Shown here piece by piece: positions 46,052 to 55,037 of a stretch of 64,000 nt of DNA; positions within the stretch are counted from its first letter, which is position 1; each line of letters opens with the position of its first letter. The stretch is from Alteromonadaceae bacterium (GTDB lineage Bacteria; Pseudomonadota; Gammaproteobacteria; Pseudomonadales; Cellvibrionaceae). Location of the stretch: NCBI GenBank assembly GCA_002746115.1, contig NVXL01000007.1:16368-80367 (forward strand), written 5' to 3'. The translations under genes were made by a program, and so were the position numbers. A model generated the notes under the pieces. That model worked only from the letters and a program-made list of their open reading frames with translations, did not search any database and was not told the DNA's origin.

Positions 46052-47752
46052 ATGCGAGTATTAATCTTATCAACAGCATTTTCAGGAATGGCTCAGCGCT
46101 TGCTGGGCGAGTTAAGTGTGTTGGGGCATACCGTAGATCAGCATTATGATTTAGACCCGACATCGTTACGTGCGCAGTTGCGTAGTTTTCAGCCGGACGT
46201 GGTGCTTTGTCCGTTCCTAACCCAAAAAATTCCGGAAGATATTTGGCAGCAATATTTGTGTCTGATTGTGCATCCCGGTATCGAGGGCGATCGAGGAGCA
46301 TCATCTTTAGATTGGGCGATTACAGAAGCGGACTCAGAGTGGGGCGTCACTCTGTTACAAGCCGCGGATGAAATGGACGCTGGTGATATTTGGGGAACGC
46401 AAACCTTCCCCATGCGCAATGGGTCTAAAACCAGTATCTATAAAAGAGAAGTTACCACCGCTGCAATGGATTTGATTGTGCGCGCTCTTGACGATATTGC
46501 TAGTGGTGATTACCAGCCCCGTAAGCTCGATTATACTAATAGCAATGTCCGTGGTCGTTTGAGACCCAACATGAAGCGCCGTGATCGAGCGATAGATTGG
46601 GATGTTGACTCTACGGAAGAAATCATTAATCGATTGAATGCCGCAGATTCAAGACCCGGTGTTCGCAGTGTTATTAATGGCTTTGACGTGAACATGTTCG
46701 GCGCGAAAGCAGAGCCGGTTCTAAAAGGGGCGCCTGGTGATGTGCTTGCGGTTCATCGTGGCGCCATCTGCTGCGGAACGACTGATGGTGCCGTTTGGAT
46801 CAGACAGCTTAAATGTAATAACGTGGAAGGTTTGGCTCCAATCAAAATGCCAGCATCTACTGTGCTAGGTAAAATATGTCGCCCGGATCAAATAGGTGAG
46901 CTTGGCGGTGTGGATGGAGGGTCTGTCGTTGATGATGTCTGGGTAGAGTCAAAAGGAGATGTTGCTTACGTCTATTTTAATTTCTATAACGGCGCGATGG
47001 GTACTCAGCAGTGTATTGAGCTTAAGCATAGAATTCAGCGTGTCAAGCAATCCGATGTCAAAATCATCGTACTTATGGGCGGAGATGATTTCTGGAGTAA
47101 CGGTATTCATTTGAATGTGATTGAGGGGGCCAATGATCCTGCCTTAGAGTCTTGGCGCAACATTAATGCCATTGATGATGTTGTCATGGAAATCATGAAT
47201 ACCCCAAATCAAATGACTGTTGCGGCTTTGAGAAATAACGCAGGAGCCGGCGGTGCGATTATGGCATTGGCTTGTGATGAGGTAGTGATTCGTGACGGTG
47301 TGGTTTTAAATCCACACTATAAAACTATGGGGCTTTACGGTTCCGAGTATTGGACTTACTTGCTGCCAAAGCATGTCGGTGAGCTTAAAGCCAAGCAGAT
47401 TATGGATGAATGCCAACCTATGCTAGCGGAGGAGGCCGTACAGTTGGGAGTGGCGGAAGTTATGATGCCAGAAGATTGGGATACTTATCATCAGCAGTTG
47501 TTTAGTCATTGTGAACAGTTACTTGATGCGGTTAATTTTGATGACTTCCTATCGTCTAAAATGGCACAGTTTAATACGGATAACGAAACGAAGCCTTTCG
47601 CGACATATCGAATGGAAGAACTAAAGTTCATGCGTGAAGCTTTCTATGACCTCGATAGTGAGTATCATCTTAAACGTCATAACTTTGTTTATAAAATTAA
47701 AGAAGAGAAGCAAAGTTCGGTGGTCGAGCTGACAATGGCTTTTGCTTCTTAG
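46052..47752 (+). CDS. hoxX: HoxX-like hydrogenase maturation / formyltransferase-crotonase protein
   Basis: A 566-residue fusion. Residues 1-210 form a formyl-THF-transferase-like domain with the HoxX signature HPGIEGDRGASSLDWAI; residues 285-520 form a crotonase domain with NNAGAGGAIMALACDEV and NPHYKTMGLYGSEYW. HoxX is known to make CO for the [NiFe]-hydrogenase active site under oxygen, from a formyl group via formyl-CoA. A GGAGAG site lies 7 bp before the ATG. No hydrogenase gene is in this window, so either the hydrogenase lies elsewhere or the protein has another use. Confidence 0.88.
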   Translation: MRVLILSTAFSGMAQRLLGELSVLGHTVDQHYDLDPTSLRAQLRSFQPDVVLCPFLTQKIPEDIWQQYLCLIVHPGIEGDRGASSLDWAITEADSEWGVTLLQAADEMDAGDIWGTQTFPMRNGSKTSIYKREVTTAAMDLIVRALDDIASGDYQPRKLDYTNSNVRGRLRPNMKRRDRAIDWDVDSTEEIINRLNAADSRPGVRSVINGFDVNMFGAKAEPVLKGAPGDVLAVHRGAICCGTTDGAVWIRQLKCNNVEGLAPIKMPASTVLGKICRPDQIGELGGVDGGSVVDDVWVESKGDVAYVYFNFYNGAMGTQQCIELKHRIQRVKQSDVKIIVLMGGDDFWSNGIHLNVIEGANDPALESWRNINAIDDVVMEIMNTPNQMTVAALRNNAGAGGAIMALACDEVVIRDGVVLNPHYKTMGLYGSEYWTYLLPKHVGELKAKQIMDECQPMLAEEAVQLGVAEVMMPEDWDTYHQQLFSHCEQLLDAVNFDDFLSSKMAQFNTDNETKPFATYRMEELKFMREAFYDLDSEYHLKRHNFVYKIKEEKQSSVVELTMAFAS

Positions 47753-47765
47753 CTGCTTTTAGTTT

Positions 47766-50363
47766 CTAGCGCCCACCTGGTTTGCGATGTTTGGTAAAAC
47801 GGGTGGCGATTGCTTTTGTCGGATCATCTGGCCAAGGGTGCTTCGGGTAACGTCCTTTCATTTCTTTTTTTACATCGTGGTAACTACTCTTCCAAAAACC
47901 CGCTAAATCTTGGGTGACTTGCAGTGGGCGTCTTGCTGGTGATAGCAGATGTACGCAGAGCTTCACCTTTTGTTTTGCAACGGCTGGCGTTTCGTTACAG
48001 CCAAACATTTCTTGTAATTTGACGGCTAACACTGGCGGCTTCTGGCTGTAGTCAACGGTGATTTTTGACCCTGATGGAACTGCGTATTGTGTAGGAACAA
48101 GCTCGTTTAAATCTTGCTGTTGTTGCCATGTGAGCATGTTGTAAAGTGCAGATTGCAGCTGTATTTTTTTAATGTCATTAAGGGAGTTTACGTCGTTTAA
48201 AAAAGGTGTTAGCCAAGTTGAAATGGTGTTTAGTAGGCTGTCTCTGTTTACGTTTGGCCATTTGTTTGGTTCTAGTATGTGTAGTATGTTAACGCGTGCT
48301 TGCCACTGTTTTAATTCGTTTGTCCAAGGTAAAAAATCAAGGCCGTGCTTAATAATTAGATTAATTAAAGCTTCACTTTTTATTTCTGGTGCAATATTTT
48401 TTATTGTTTGACTATCAAAGAGTATCTGGCCGCAATAACGTTGATTTTCTGCAATAAAGCGATGGCGGTTTTCGTCCCAGAGCGCTACGTTTTTTTTGTG
48501 TAGGTACGAGGCTAAGGGGCCGTTAAATAACCTTGGGTTAAATGTTGCAGCGCTAAAAATTTTATCCTGCCCTTGGCCGTTATTACCCCCAGACTCTGCG
48601 ATGGCAAGCCAGGAGTCATTGTTGAGCGGATCAGTATCATTAAGAGCAGCCGCTCTGCCGTTAGCGAGTTTATAGCTGTTCTCTTTGTTGCCACGCCGTT
48701 GGGCGATACGATCAGGGTAGGCGCAAGCGATTAGATAGCCAAGGGCGTCGTGTTCACCTATCTCGGTATTGGTGTGATTGTTTTTAGATGAACCAGAGCT
48801 TTTATATTTTTTAAGTTGATTTATATAGGTGCTTGCTTGGTTTCTGAGCCGCGCCAGCCAGGCTTGTTGCTGAGGCGAGCATTTACTGCGCCCGGTGGTG
48901 ATGTCGATAGTTTGCTGGAGGTCGGCGCCGCTCGTATTGGATGGCGCCCTCTCAATGAAATACGCGGCTAGGTTTGCCGCTAGGCGCTCTAGTCGGTAGT
49001 CGATTGATTTTAATAACATATGGCTGATTCTAGGGTGTGCGGGAATCTCAGCCATTTTGTTGCCGTGTGGCGTTAAGTTAGAGTTCGAACCTTTTTCAAT
49101 CGCGCCTAAGCTTTGTAACAATGAGATCGCGCTAGCGTATGCGCCTTTGGGAGGGTTATCTAACCATTGCAGTTGAGCGGGGTCGTCGACTCCCCAGTGT
49201 AGCAATTGCAGCGCGAGCGGAGATAGATCAACGTTGAGGATTTCAGGTGAATGATGTTTCGGGCGTTGCAGTTGTTCTGTTTCTATCCAAAGACGATAAC
49301 AATGGCCGGGGGCGAGCCTGCCTGCTCTCCCCATTCGCTGAGTGCTAGAGGATTGTGAAATCCGCTGCATCTTGAGTCGCGTCATGGCGGTATTTGGATC
49401 GTAAACGGGTCGTTTGGCGTAGCCAGAGTCAATCACCACGTCGATGCCTTCGATGGTTAAGCTGGTTTCTGCAATATCGGTAGCGAGAACAACTTTGCGC
49501 CCGTTTTGGCTGGGCGCTATGGCTAGCTGCTGCTCTTTTAGACTCAAACCACCGTATAGCGGCCTGACCTGCACAGCTTCACCGAGAGGCGGAAGCTCAC
49601 GCATGACTTGGCGTATTTCGGCTTGGCCGGGTAAAAAGACGAGTAGGCTGCCTTTATGTTTTTGGCTGGCGCTTTCAATGGTCGTGCAAATTTTTTTGAT
49701 AAACGCTCGATCAAACCGTGTTTGTACAGCGGTTTGTTGTTGGCGTGTGCCTTGTTTTGACGAAGTATCGTAATGCAATGTGACTGGGTACATTCGGCCT
49801 TCGGAGCGCACGACGGGAGCATTTTGCAAAAATGTCGATATTGCGAGTCCATCCAAAGTGGCGGACATTACGATGAGTTTTAAGGCTTGCTCTTCAGTGC
49901 GAAATAACGCGCGACCATAAAGACTTAGCGCTAAGCCCAAATCGCTATCGAGATGGCGTTCGTGAAATTCATCAAAAATAACGGCGCCGACCCCGTCTAA
50001 GCTCGGGTCGGCTTGTAGCTTTCTGGTTAGGATGCCTTCAGTGATGACAAGAATACGTGTTTTCGGTCCGTGCTTGGATTCCTGCCTAATTTGGTAGCCA
50101 ACCGTTTGCCCTACTGATTCTCCTAGTAAGCTTGCCATTCGCTGGGCAGCGCTGCGTGCAGCCATTCGGCGGGGTTCTAGCATGAGTATTTGCTGTTGAC
50201 CTAGCCATGGCTCATTGAGTAGTGCCAGTGGAACGACGGTAGTCTTACCGGCTCCGGGCGGGGCTTCCAAAACAACATCAGGGTGTTGTCTAAGTGCATT
50301 TTTTAGCGTATCCAGGACTTCGGATATTGGTAACTTAGAGCATGCGTCAGGGAGAGTGTTCAT
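47766..50363 (-). CDS. hrpB: ATP-dependent RNA helicase HrpB
   Basis: A DEAH/RHA-type helicase of 865 residues. Walker A is APPGAGKTT, motif II is DEFH (FDEFHERH), motif III SATLDG, and the C-terminal RecA motifs are ATDIAETSLTI and QRMGRAGR. The HrpB-specific C-terminal domain follows, ending in the conserved KHPWPDDPTKA. It is not essential in E. coli and its RNA target is unknown. It converges on hoxX. Confidence 0.95.
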   Translation of the reverse strand: MNTLPDACSKLPISEVLDTLKNALRQHPDVVLEAPPGAGKTTVVPLALLNEPWLGQQQILMLEPRRMAARSAAQRMASLLGESVGQTVGYQIRQESKHGPKTRILVITEGILTRKLQADPSLDGVGAVIFDEFHERHLDSDLGLALSLYGRALFRTEEQALKLIVMSATLDGLAISTFLQNAPVVRSEGRMYPVTLHYDTSSKQGTRQQQTAVQTRFDRAFIKKICTTIESASQKHKGSLLVFLPGQAEIRQVMRELPPLGEAVQVRPLYGGLSLKEQQLAIAPSQNGRKVVLATDIAETSLTIEGIDVVIDSGYAKRPVYDPNTAMTRLKMQRISQSSSTQRMGRAGRLAPGHCYRLWIETEQLQRPKHHSPEILNVDLSPLALQLLHWGVDDPAQLQWLDNPPKGAYASAISLLQSLGAIEKGSNSNLTPHGNKMAEIPAHPRISHMLLKSIDYRLERLAANLAAYFIERAPSNTSGADLQQTIDITTGRSKCSPQQQAWLARLRNQASTYINQLKKYKSSGSSKNNHTNTEIGEHDALGYLIACAYPDRIAQRRGNKENSYKLANGRAAALNDTDPLNNDSWLAIAESGGNNGQGQDKIFSAATFNPRLFNGPLASYLHKKNVALWDENRHRFIAENQRYCGQILFDSQTIKNIAPEIKSEALINLIIKHGLDFLPWTNELKQWQARVNILHILEPNKWPNVNRDSLLNTISTWLTPFLNDVNSLNDIKKIQLQSALYNMLTWQQQQDLNELVPTQYAVPSGSKITVDYSQKPPVLAVKLQEMFGCNETPAVAKQKVKLCVHLLSPARRPLQVTQDLAGFWKSSYHDVKKEMKGRYPKHPWPDDPTKAIATRFTKHRKPGGR

Positions 50364-50552
50364 ATTGTGAGATGTCGAGTTAAGCGGTAAGTCAGCATTG
50401 ATTGATTTAATTGATTTGAGCGGCTAGGCGATTATTGCCATAATAACGACCCCTCGGTGACCGGGGAAATGTTAATTGTTGTTTAACATGTATTTACCTT
50501 GTCTTTATTTTGTTGGTCGCCTTTACTGAGATTAATATTAAAGGGCTGTACT

Positions 50553-50960
50553 TTGATTAAAACCATTACTCTGCCAGCTAAAGGCCAAGGTTTGCATGCA
50601 TTCACAGCTCAAGTGGTCAATATTGTGGGTGAATCCGGTATGGGCGAAGGCTTGTGTACCTTGTTTATGCCGCATACTTCGGCAAGTTTGCTTATTCAGG
50701 AGAATTACGACCCGTCGGCGCAAGCTGATTTGGAAAATTGGTTGAATCGCTTGGTGCCTGAAGGCGACTCTTTGTATACCCACACGCTGGAGGGCGATGA
50801 CGATATGCCAGCACATATAAAGGCGGCGCTGACAGCGACGAGTCTTTCTATTCCTGTTTTGAATGGCGAGCTTATGCTAGGGACTTGGCAGGGGATATAT
50901 TTGTGGGAGCATCGGCGTGAGCGCCACAGCCGTAATGTGCATATCCATTTGTCGACTTAA
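50553..50960 (+). CDS. yjbQ: YjbQ family protein (UPF0047)
   Basis: A 135-residue protein of the YjbQ/UPF0047 family, reported to have weak secondary thiamine-phosphate synthase activity. Conserved histidines include MPHTSASLLIQENYDP and the C-terminal GTWQGIYLWEHRRERHSR. The start is TTG at 50553 with AAGGG eight bases upstream; the in-frame sequence before it is not family-like. It is divergent from hrpB. Confidence 0.9.
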   Translation: MIKTITLPAKGQGLHAFTAQVVNIVGESGMGEGLCTLFMPHTSASLLIQENYDPSAQADLENWLNRLVPEGDSLYTHTLEGDDDMPAHIKAALTATSLSIPVLNGELMLGTWQGIYLWEHRRERHSRNVHIHLST

Positions 50961-50998
50961 TCTGTCGGGTTAATTTGATGGGTAGGTAGATATTCGCT

Positions 50999-51484
50999 CT
51001 ACTGTCGTGCACCTTCAGAGTAGTGTGCTTTATAGCGCGGGATGTAGGGCTTGTTGTAGCGTTTTACGGATTCATCGATGAAGTCTTCGAGTACTTCGAT
51101 ATCAACGGGGTAGGGTTGGTCAAGCCAGTTGTAAGCATCTTTGAAGTGGTTGAAAATTTCGATCTTCCAAGGGAGGATATCGCCTAGCATTTTATAAAAA
51201 GAAGGTAGTGCGTTGCCTGATTTGTCGGCACGTATCACTACGGCATTACGGACTTGGGGGCAGATTTTACAAACAGATTTCATGATGGATACAAGGGCTT
51301 TGACGCCTTCTTCATCAATACTGGAGTGGGTGTAATGAGACCAATCACCTAGTACGAAGTGAGCGTTATCAAATTGCTGTTCCCCTGCAATATCTAGTGC
51401 TGATTGAATCAGCTCGTCACCGGTAATGACCCCGGTATATATGATATGCAGAAAGTTCGGCTTATCCCATCTGTATGTAATCAC
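50999..51484 (-). CDS. Protein of unknown function, STAS/SpoIIAA-like fold possible
   Basis: A 161-residue soluble protein. The beginning (HIIYTGVITGDELIQSALDI) and the central strand (HFVLGDWSHYTHSS) followed by a helix and a second strand (NAVVIRADKSG) resemble the alternating layout of STAS/SpoIIAA-like proteins. Two cysteines lie in SVCKIC. I do not recognise a named family. It stands between yjbQ and the CvfB-like gene without close neighbours on its strand. Confidence 0.6.
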   Translation of the reverse strand: MITYRWDKPNFLHIIYTGVITGDELIQSALDIAGEQQFDNAHFVLGDWSHYTHSSIDEEGVKALVSIMKSVCKICPQVRNAVVIRADKSGNALPSFYKMLGDILPWKIEIFNHFKDAYNWLDQPYPVDIEVLEDFIDESVKRYNKPYIPRYKAHYSEGARQ

Positions 51485-51672
51485 GTAATATCTCCTATTT
51501 TATACTTATTGTGTGGCGCATTTTCGTTATATTTGGCGCGCAAAGTATCCTTTGGAGTGAATATTAGCTTATTTTAGTTTGACGTGTTGCATAGTTTGCT
51601 TTTTATGAGTAATCCGTCTAACGGCGATACTTCTCGCGATAGTTTTGTTTTTATGAGTGCGGATAAGGGTGA

Positions 51673-51691
51673 CGCAGGTTGGGAACCTGCG
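51673..51691 (-). terminator. Hairpin downstream of the CvfB-like gene
   Basis: Perfect 8-bp inverted repeat CGCAGGTT / AACCTGCG with a 3-nt loop, 9 bp after the stop on that strand. No T-run is seen, so termination is uncertain. Confidence 0.45.
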
Positions 51692-51699
51692 AATTTGGG

Positions 51700-52530
51700 T
51701 TACACAAGCGTGATTTTGTCGGGCTGGATGAGGATCTGCTTTTGTTTGTAAAGTGAGCCAAGGGCTTTCTTGTAATTTTTCTTGCTGACATTAAATTGGC
51801 GATAGATGGCATCTGGTGGGCTTTTGTCGGTTAATTGGCTGATGCCTTTGTTGTCACGTAAGTGTTGCAGAATTTGCTCGCTTAAATCGTCGCGTCCATC
51901 ACCGCTAGGTAGCTGAAGGCTAAGGTCAATTTTTCTGTCGTCACGGATGGCTTTTATATAGCCTTGTACTTTTTGACCATATTTAAGCGGCTTGAAAGCG
52001 TCATCTTTAAATATTAGGCCTAAGTGGGTGTTGTTGATGATGGCTTTGTAACCCATATCGCTTTTGCCGCAGATCATTAGATCTACTTTTTGCTTGGGTT
52101 TATAGTAGTTGGCCGATTCTTGTAAGTGGCGACTAAGTCGAGATGTGGCAACAATGCGGTCGTCATATTCGTCGAGGTAGACAAACACGACGTAGGCCTT
52201 GCCTTGTTCCATTGGTCGTTGTTGCTCACCATAAGGTACTAATAAGTCTTTGACTAAGCCCCAGTCGAGAAAAGCGCCATAATCGTTAACGTCTTTAACG
52301 TCTAGTAAAGCGCACTCACCGACTTGTACTTTGGGGGTTTGCGTTGTCGCAATGAGCTTGTCTTTAGAGTCGCGATAAATGAATGCCTCTATGACGGTGC
52401 CCACCTCGCAGTCATCTGGTACGTCAGCGCGCGGTAGTAGTATTGTGCCTAGCTCTTCGGCGTCAAGGTAAACACCAAAATCGACGATTTTTGCTACGGG
52501 GAGTTGGTGGGTTCGGCCAATATCAATCAT
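51700..52530 (-). CDS. S1 RNA-binding protein, CvfB/YitL-like
   Basis: A 276-residue protein with several S1-type OB folds and a C-terminal winged-helix. The first S1 begins at QLPVAKIVDFGVYLD, the second at CALLDVKDVNDYGAFLDWG, and a third region at KYGQKVQGYIKAIRDDRKIDLSL. It matches CvfB of Staphylococcus and its proteobacterial relatives, RNA-binding proteins affecting virulence or translation. Its target here is unknown. Confidence 0.88.
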   Translation of the reverse strand: MIDIGRTHQLPVAKIVDFGVYLDAEELGTILLPRADVPDDCEVGTVIEAFIYRDSKDKLIATTQTPKVQVGECALLDVKDVNDYGAFLDWGLVKDLLVPYGEQQRPMEQGKAYVVFVYLDEYDDRIVATSRLSRHLQESANYYKPKQKVDLMICGKSDMGYKAIINNTHLGLIFKDDAFKPLKYGQKVQGYIKAIRDDRKIDLSLQLPSGDGRDDLSEQILQHLRDNKGISQLTDKSPPDAIYRQFNVSKKNYKKALGSLYKQKQILIQPDKITLV

Positions 52531-52914
52531 GCATGTTGCTCATATCGTGTTTCAAGTAGCCTTGCATTATAAGCCTTAGGTGAGTGCAAAGTATGCCCTA
52601 ACCTGTATGGATATCTATTCAAACCGATATTTATCGACACTTAATAGAAAATGTATCATTTTTATGTGAGGGGTTTTGGTTTTGCGGTGTTTTAATGGTA
52701 GCTGCTATGACAAGATGGCAATGTATTTTATTGAGTTTGATTCACTGAACGTGACGCTATTTACTTTTTTATATAGAATCGGTCAACTTTGGTATAATGC
52801 CGTGCGAACTAGTATATAGGTCGGCGCATTTATTTTATATAAAAAGTAATAAGGCTATCGTACGGCCTCTTAGTCTTGACGATCTTGTCAGCTTACTAAC
52901 ATTGATAAAAAGTA
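52531..52914. other. Upstream region of the ECF sigma gene
   Basis: A 384-bp AT-rich divergent region between the CvfB-like gene and the sigma gene. Apart from the promoter listed at 52790, I see no ORF or RNA gene. Confidence 0.5.
52790..52798 (+). promoter_or_regulatory. Extended -10 promoter upstream of the ECF sigma gene
   Basis: TGGTATAAT is a perfect extended -10, giving a leader of about 110 nt before the sigma gene. The -35 region is AT-rich but not consensus. Confidence 0.6.
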
Positions 52915-53403
52915 ATGAAAGGCAGTCAATTTTTAACGTCATTGTTTTTGAAGTATCAATCGGACCTTAAGCGTTTCGTAGCGAATAAGTTTGGTGATGT
53001 TCATGACGCGGAAGATATCGTTCAGGATACCTTTCATAACTTTTTGCGAGTAGAGTCGCCTGAAGCAATTGAAAATCCCAGAGCCTATCTGTACCAGTCC
53101 GCGCAGAATTTAGCACTGAATCGTATAAGGACACGTAACAGGCATGATGCTTACATATCAGCGAGTGACGAAACGGATGTGTCGGTGCCGTTGGAGCGAG
53201 AAATAGATGCTCAGAAAGATCTTGAATCCATTTCTGATGCTATGCATTTACTTCCAGACGTGAGCCGGAGAATATTCCTTATGAATCGGGTGAGCGGTAA
53301 GACCTATGGCGAAATTAGTCAGGAGACGAATCTATCAGTTAGCTCTGTGGAAAAACATATGAGTAAAGCCCTGCGTTTTTTACGTGAGCATTTGGATGAA
53401 TAA
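52915..53403 (+). CDS. ECF RNA polymerase sigma factor, FecI-like
   Basis: A 162-residue ECF sigma factor with only sigma-2 and sigma-4. Region 2 includes FGDVHDAEDIVQDTFHNFLR and ENPRAYLYQSAQNLALN; region 4 is VSGKTYGEISQETNLSVSSVEKHMSKAL. This composition is that of the FecI/FpvI iron-starvation group. It lies 64 bp upstream of a FecR-type gene, the normal pairing. There is no TonB-dependent receptor after them, so the signal source must be elsewhere or different. Confidence 0.9.
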   Translation: MKGSQFLTSLFLKYQSDLKRFVANKFGDVHDAEDIVQDTFHNFLRVESPEAIENPRAYLYQSAQNLALNRIRTRNRHDAYISASDETDVSVPLEREIDAQKDLESISDAMHLLPDVSRRIFLMNRVSGKTYGEISQETNLSVSSVEKHMSKALRFLREHLDE

Positions 53404-53467
53404 GGTGATTTGGGTTGCCGTGAGCGGTAACAATCATTACCTCGGTCATATGTGATAAGTACTACCT

Positions 53468-54514
53468 ATGAAAAAACAAGAGATACCGAGTAAATATAGA
53501 AAGCTTGATCAGCAAGCCCTTGATTGGTTGGTTCGCTTGCAGTCGCCTGAGTTGGATAAGGCTTCTGAGGCTGAATTCTTTCAATGGTTAGCTAAGTCTC
53601 CCGGGCATCAAGCCGCCTATATAAAAGCAGAAAGCTTATGGCAGCGAGGTGCCGTCATGAGTCAGGTGCGTGTGCCTGAAGCAAAGGCTGCGCCATGGCG
53701 GATACTTGGCATTGCGAGGGCCTGGTTTGATTTAACTGGCTTGCAGCAAGGTGGTGTCTTTGCGAGCGTATGTGTTGCGGGAATGGTTTTATTTGCTTCG
53801 GTGCAATATGGCTCATCAAACCCGATGGAGTTTGAGTCTTATCAAACGGCTTATGGCGAACAGCGAGAAGTGACCTTAAGTGACGGTTCGATTATCTTGT
53901 TGAATACGGATACTAGCGTGAGTGTTAGTTATAGCGATGATTTGCGTCAAATCAGTTTAAATCGAGGTGAGGCTTTCTTTGATGTTGAATCTGATGCTGA
54001 GCGACCATTTGATGTGCTTGTTCCATCAGGGGTTATTCGAGTTCTAGGCACTCAGTTTGGTGTGCGTCGCTCTCATGAGTATACGACTGTTACAGTGATT
54101 AAGGGGCGGGTGGGTTTGGATGCTCAGCTTGATGCGCCTGCAGGCGAAAAGCAGGTCTATCAAGCTGATCTAACTTTACAGGCAAATCAGCGCTTTGTAC
54201 TTGAGGCAGCTGATGAAAACGCTGTACCAGAGACTATTGATGCGTCCTCCATATTAGCGTGGCGAGAAAAGCGATTAATTTATCGGGGCGATTCGCTTAG
54301 TAATGTGGTTGTAGATCTCGATCGCTATTTCGAAGAAAATATTCGTCTAGCGGATGCTTCAATCGCGATGATGGAGGTGGTGGCAATTATTCAGTTAAAC
54401 GATGTTGATGTTACGGTTGCGGCTTTGGCGGCGTCATTAAACCTGGACGTCACTAGAAGTCTTGATGGTAAGACTATTTCGCTATCCGCAGCTTCTGAAG
54501 CTGAGGCGGAATAA
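53468..54514 (+). CDS. FecR-type anti-sigma / sigma regulator
   Basis: A 348-residue transmembrane regulator. The N-terminal DUF4880-type domain (LDWLVRLQSPELDKASEAEF) contacts the sigma factor, a membrane segment covers about 98-115, and the periplasmic FecR domain has VTLSDGSIILLNTDTSVSV and LNRGEAFFDV. The C-terminus ends with a short STN-like domain (SLSNVVVDLDRYF). This topology fits signal transfer from an outer-membrane partner. It follows the sigma gene and ends in a strong terminator. Confidence 0.9.
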   Translation: MKKQEIPSKYRKLDQQALDWLVRLQSPELDKASEAEFFQWLAKSPGHQAAYIKAESLWQRGAVMSQVRVPEAKAAPWRILGIARAWFDLTGLQQGGVFASVCVAGMVLFASVQYGSSNPMEFESYQTAYGEQREVTLSDGSIILLNTDTSVSVSYSDDLRQISLNRGEAFFDVESDAERPFDVLVPSGVIRVLGTQFGVRRSHEYTTVTVIKGRVGLDAQLDAPAGEKQVYQADLTLQANQRFVLEAADENAVPETIDASSILAWREKRLIYRGDSLSNVVVDLDRYFEENIRLADASIAMMEVVAIIQLNDVDVTVAALAASLNLDVTRSLDGKTISLSAASEAEAE

Positions 54515-54580
54515 AAAGTTAACTTAGTACGTTTGTTGATCAGAAATGCTCTGTCAAACCCTCAATAAATCTCTCAATAC

Positions 54581-54640
54581 ACCCCTCAATAAAAACTTAT
54601 TCAAAAAAGAATGATTTTTTATTGAGGGGTTTTCTTTTTG
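54581..54640 (+). terminator. Strong terminator after fecR
   Basis: Perfect 15-bp inverted repeat (ACCCCTCAATAAAAA and its complement at 54616-54630) around a 20-nt loop, followed by TTTCTTTTT. It separates the fecR transcript from the GGA-rich region. Confidence 0.92.
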
Positions 54641-54654
54641 CGGTGTTACATAGT

Positions 54655-54905
54655 TACAAGGACAGGATAGGGACACCCAAAGGAACTAACTTCATAAGGA
54701 TGAAGACAGGATCAAAGGGTAGGGGAAGCGCTTAATAGGCGGTTTCCAGTGCTAGGGGTTTTTCCCGGTGCAAATATCACAATTAGGCTTTGGGGAAAGC
54801 CAGGGAGTTGTGGTTTTTGGCTGGGGTTAAATACCTAGTACTGCTAATGGATTAGGGGGAGCGGGCTGAACGGAATCGGCCCAATGTACCTTCACTTCTT
54901 TTTCT
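54655..54905 (+). ncRNA. Candidate CsrA/RsmA-sequestering RNA (CsrB/RsmZ-like)
   Basis: A gene-free stretch on the plus strand with 12 GGA trinucleotides between 54660 and 54874, many as AGGA or AGGGA. Three hairpins present GGA in or at the loop: CTTCA-TAAGGA-TGAAG (54690-54705), GGCTTT-GGGG-AAAGCC (54786-54801) and GGGCTGA-ACGGAA-TCGGCCC (54863-54882). Repeated GGA in loops is the defining layout of CsrB, RsmY and RsmZ, which bind CsrA/RsmA. I see neither a GacA box (TGTAAG-N6-CTTACA) nor a clear promoter or T-run terminator, so the ends are guesses. A structured mRNA leader or riboswitch is the alternative. Confidence 0.5.
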
Positions 54906-54949
54906 TCGATAATATAGCGATACTTTCTACCTAAACATCTTCCAAGTAA

Positions 54950-55010
54950 GCACCTTTCAATCAAGTGTTCTGCAATCAAATACGTTTCAATCAGATACGC
55001 ATCAAGCAGT
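54950..55010. repeat. Degenerate CAATCAA repeats
   Basis: Four imperfect units of about 15 bp (TTTCAATCAAGTG, CTGCAATCAAATACG, TTTCAATCAGATACG, CATCAAGCAG) lie between the GGA-rich region and the convergent small gene. No function is evident. Confidence 0.6.
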
Positions 55011-55037
55011 AGTTGACTTGTTATCTACTAGCTTAGG

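Noticed and set aside
54655..54905. Cyclic-di-GMP or cobalamin riboswitch
   Set aside because: The conserved core sequences of the GEMM and cobalamin classes are not present; the GGA loops fit the CsrB pattern better.
54950..55010. CRISPR array
   Set aside because: The repeats are too short and degenerate, with no spacers, and no cas genes are nearby.
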